From Blastococcus sp. TF02-09 (lineage in GTDB: Bacteria > Actinomycetota > Actinomycetes > Mycobacteriales > Geodermatophilaceae): 64,000 nt of DNA. The notes under the pieces were generated by a model. The model ran no database searches. It was not told the DNA's origin and was given only the letters and a program-made list of their open reading frames with translations. This document shows, in pieces, positions 63,879-64,000 of the stretch; position 1 is the first letter of the stretch; each line of letters begins with the position of its first letter. The position numbers and the translations under genes were made by a program. Location: positions 124,001 through 188,000 of the forward strand of contig NZ_QOHH01000001.1 in assembly GCF_003319105.1 (NCBI RefSeq), given 5' to 3'.

Positions 63879-64000
63879 TCAGAGCTGGGCGGCGACCAGC
63901 GGCTCGAGGGTCAGCTCGGGCTTGTTCTGCTGCAGCACCCGCAGGCCCCACTTGTCGGGGAAGACCGCGAGCAGCTCGCCGTCGCCCCGGCGCAGGATCT
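63879..64000 (-). CDS. C-terminal end of an unidentified protein, cut by right edge
   Basis: The last 39 or so residues are visible: ILRRGDGELLAVFPDKWGLR, VLQQNKPELTLEPLVAAQL. The frame is open to the edge and ends in TGA at 63881-63879. The mixed strand/helix pattern suggests a globular soluble protein. I do not recognise the family from this piece. Confidence 0.6.
   Translation of the reverse strand, partial: ILRRGDGELLAVFPDKWGLRVLQQNKPELTLEPLVAAQL

Overview
The window is very GC-rich, almost fully coding DNA from a filamentous or soil-type actinobacterium. The best guess is a member of the Geodermatophilaceae (Blastococcus, Geodermatophilus or Modestobacter). This is an inference from codon bias toward G/C in third positions, the arabinan genes (AftD plus DUF3068), a DUF222/HNH gene with a mycobacterial-type LexA box, an actinobacterial ydaO riboswitch, an EthR/EthA pair and a flagellar-type sigma-28 promoter. 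I saw no rRNA, tRNA, CRISPR array, insertion sequence or prophage. It reads as ordinary chromosome made of many short operons, with frequent 1-4 base stop/start overlaps.

Layout. 1-5.5 kb: a MarR domain running in frame into the start of an acyl-CoA synthetase (cut by the left edge), a TetR/MFS efflux pair, an SDR, a GNAT acetyltransferase and two tandem ankyrin proteins. 5.5-11 kb: an SOS-controlled DUF222/HNH nuclease-like protein, an AI-2E family transporter, a DUF350 membrane protein, a FabG-type reductase and an SGNH hydrolase. 11-14.4 kb: a D-lactate-dehydrogenase-like flavin/iron-sulfur oxidoreductase and a cupin. 14.5-24.6 kb: an envelope-glycan region with a Wzx-type flippase, a GT4 glycosyltransferase, a methyltransferase, DUF3068, the giant arabinofuranosyltransferase AftD and a lipoprotein. 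24.7-31.3 kb: an MFS carrier, a glutamate-synthase-like FMN/Fe-S protein, a CE1758/CE1759-type luciferase-like monooxygenase and flavin reductase pair, a DivIVA-like coiled-coil protein and a universal stress protein. 31.3-35.1 kb: EthR, EthA, an SDR and a methyltransferase. 35.2-36.3 kb: a c-di-AMP (ydaO) riboswitch ahead of a secreted transglycosylase-like protein. 36.4-42.1 kb: a GH3 lipoprotein, a small coiled-coil protein, a GAF-ANTAR regulator and transhydrogenase pntAB. 42.3-45.3 kb: a PAS-GGDEF-EAL protein and an HDOD protein behind a sigma-28-like promoter. 45.4-49.3 kb: two acyl-CoA dehydrogenases divergent from a mannitol-dehydrogenase-family gene. 49.4-58.3 kb: a monothiol-type glutaredoxin, a TFIIB-type zinc-ribbon protein, succinate-semialdehyde dehydrogenase, a molybdopterin oxidoreductase lacking the usual Fe-S cysteines with a small helical partner, and a module of UBP zinc finger, response-regulator/thioredoxin-reductase-like fusion and cNMP-domain histidine kinase. 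58.3-64 kb: a DHFR-like reductase, an unknown protein, a PaoABC-type aldehyde oxidoreductase, a Csp-type copper-storage protein and a gene cut by the right edge.

How it fits together. Themes are redox and electrophile handling (EthA, two molybdenum enzymes, SSADH, glutaredoxin, flavin enzymes, transhydrogenase), envelope glycan assembly and remodelling (flippase, GT4, AftD, transglycosylase, GH3) and second-messenger control (c-di-AMP riboswitch, c-di-GMP GGDEF-EAL, cNMP-domain kinase). The least explained items are the MarR/CoA-ligase fusion, the Fe-S-less molybdoenzyme with its partner, and the cysteine-free response-regulator/reductase with its kinase and UBP finger. All calls come from reading the sequence and remembered family knowledge; no database search was run.
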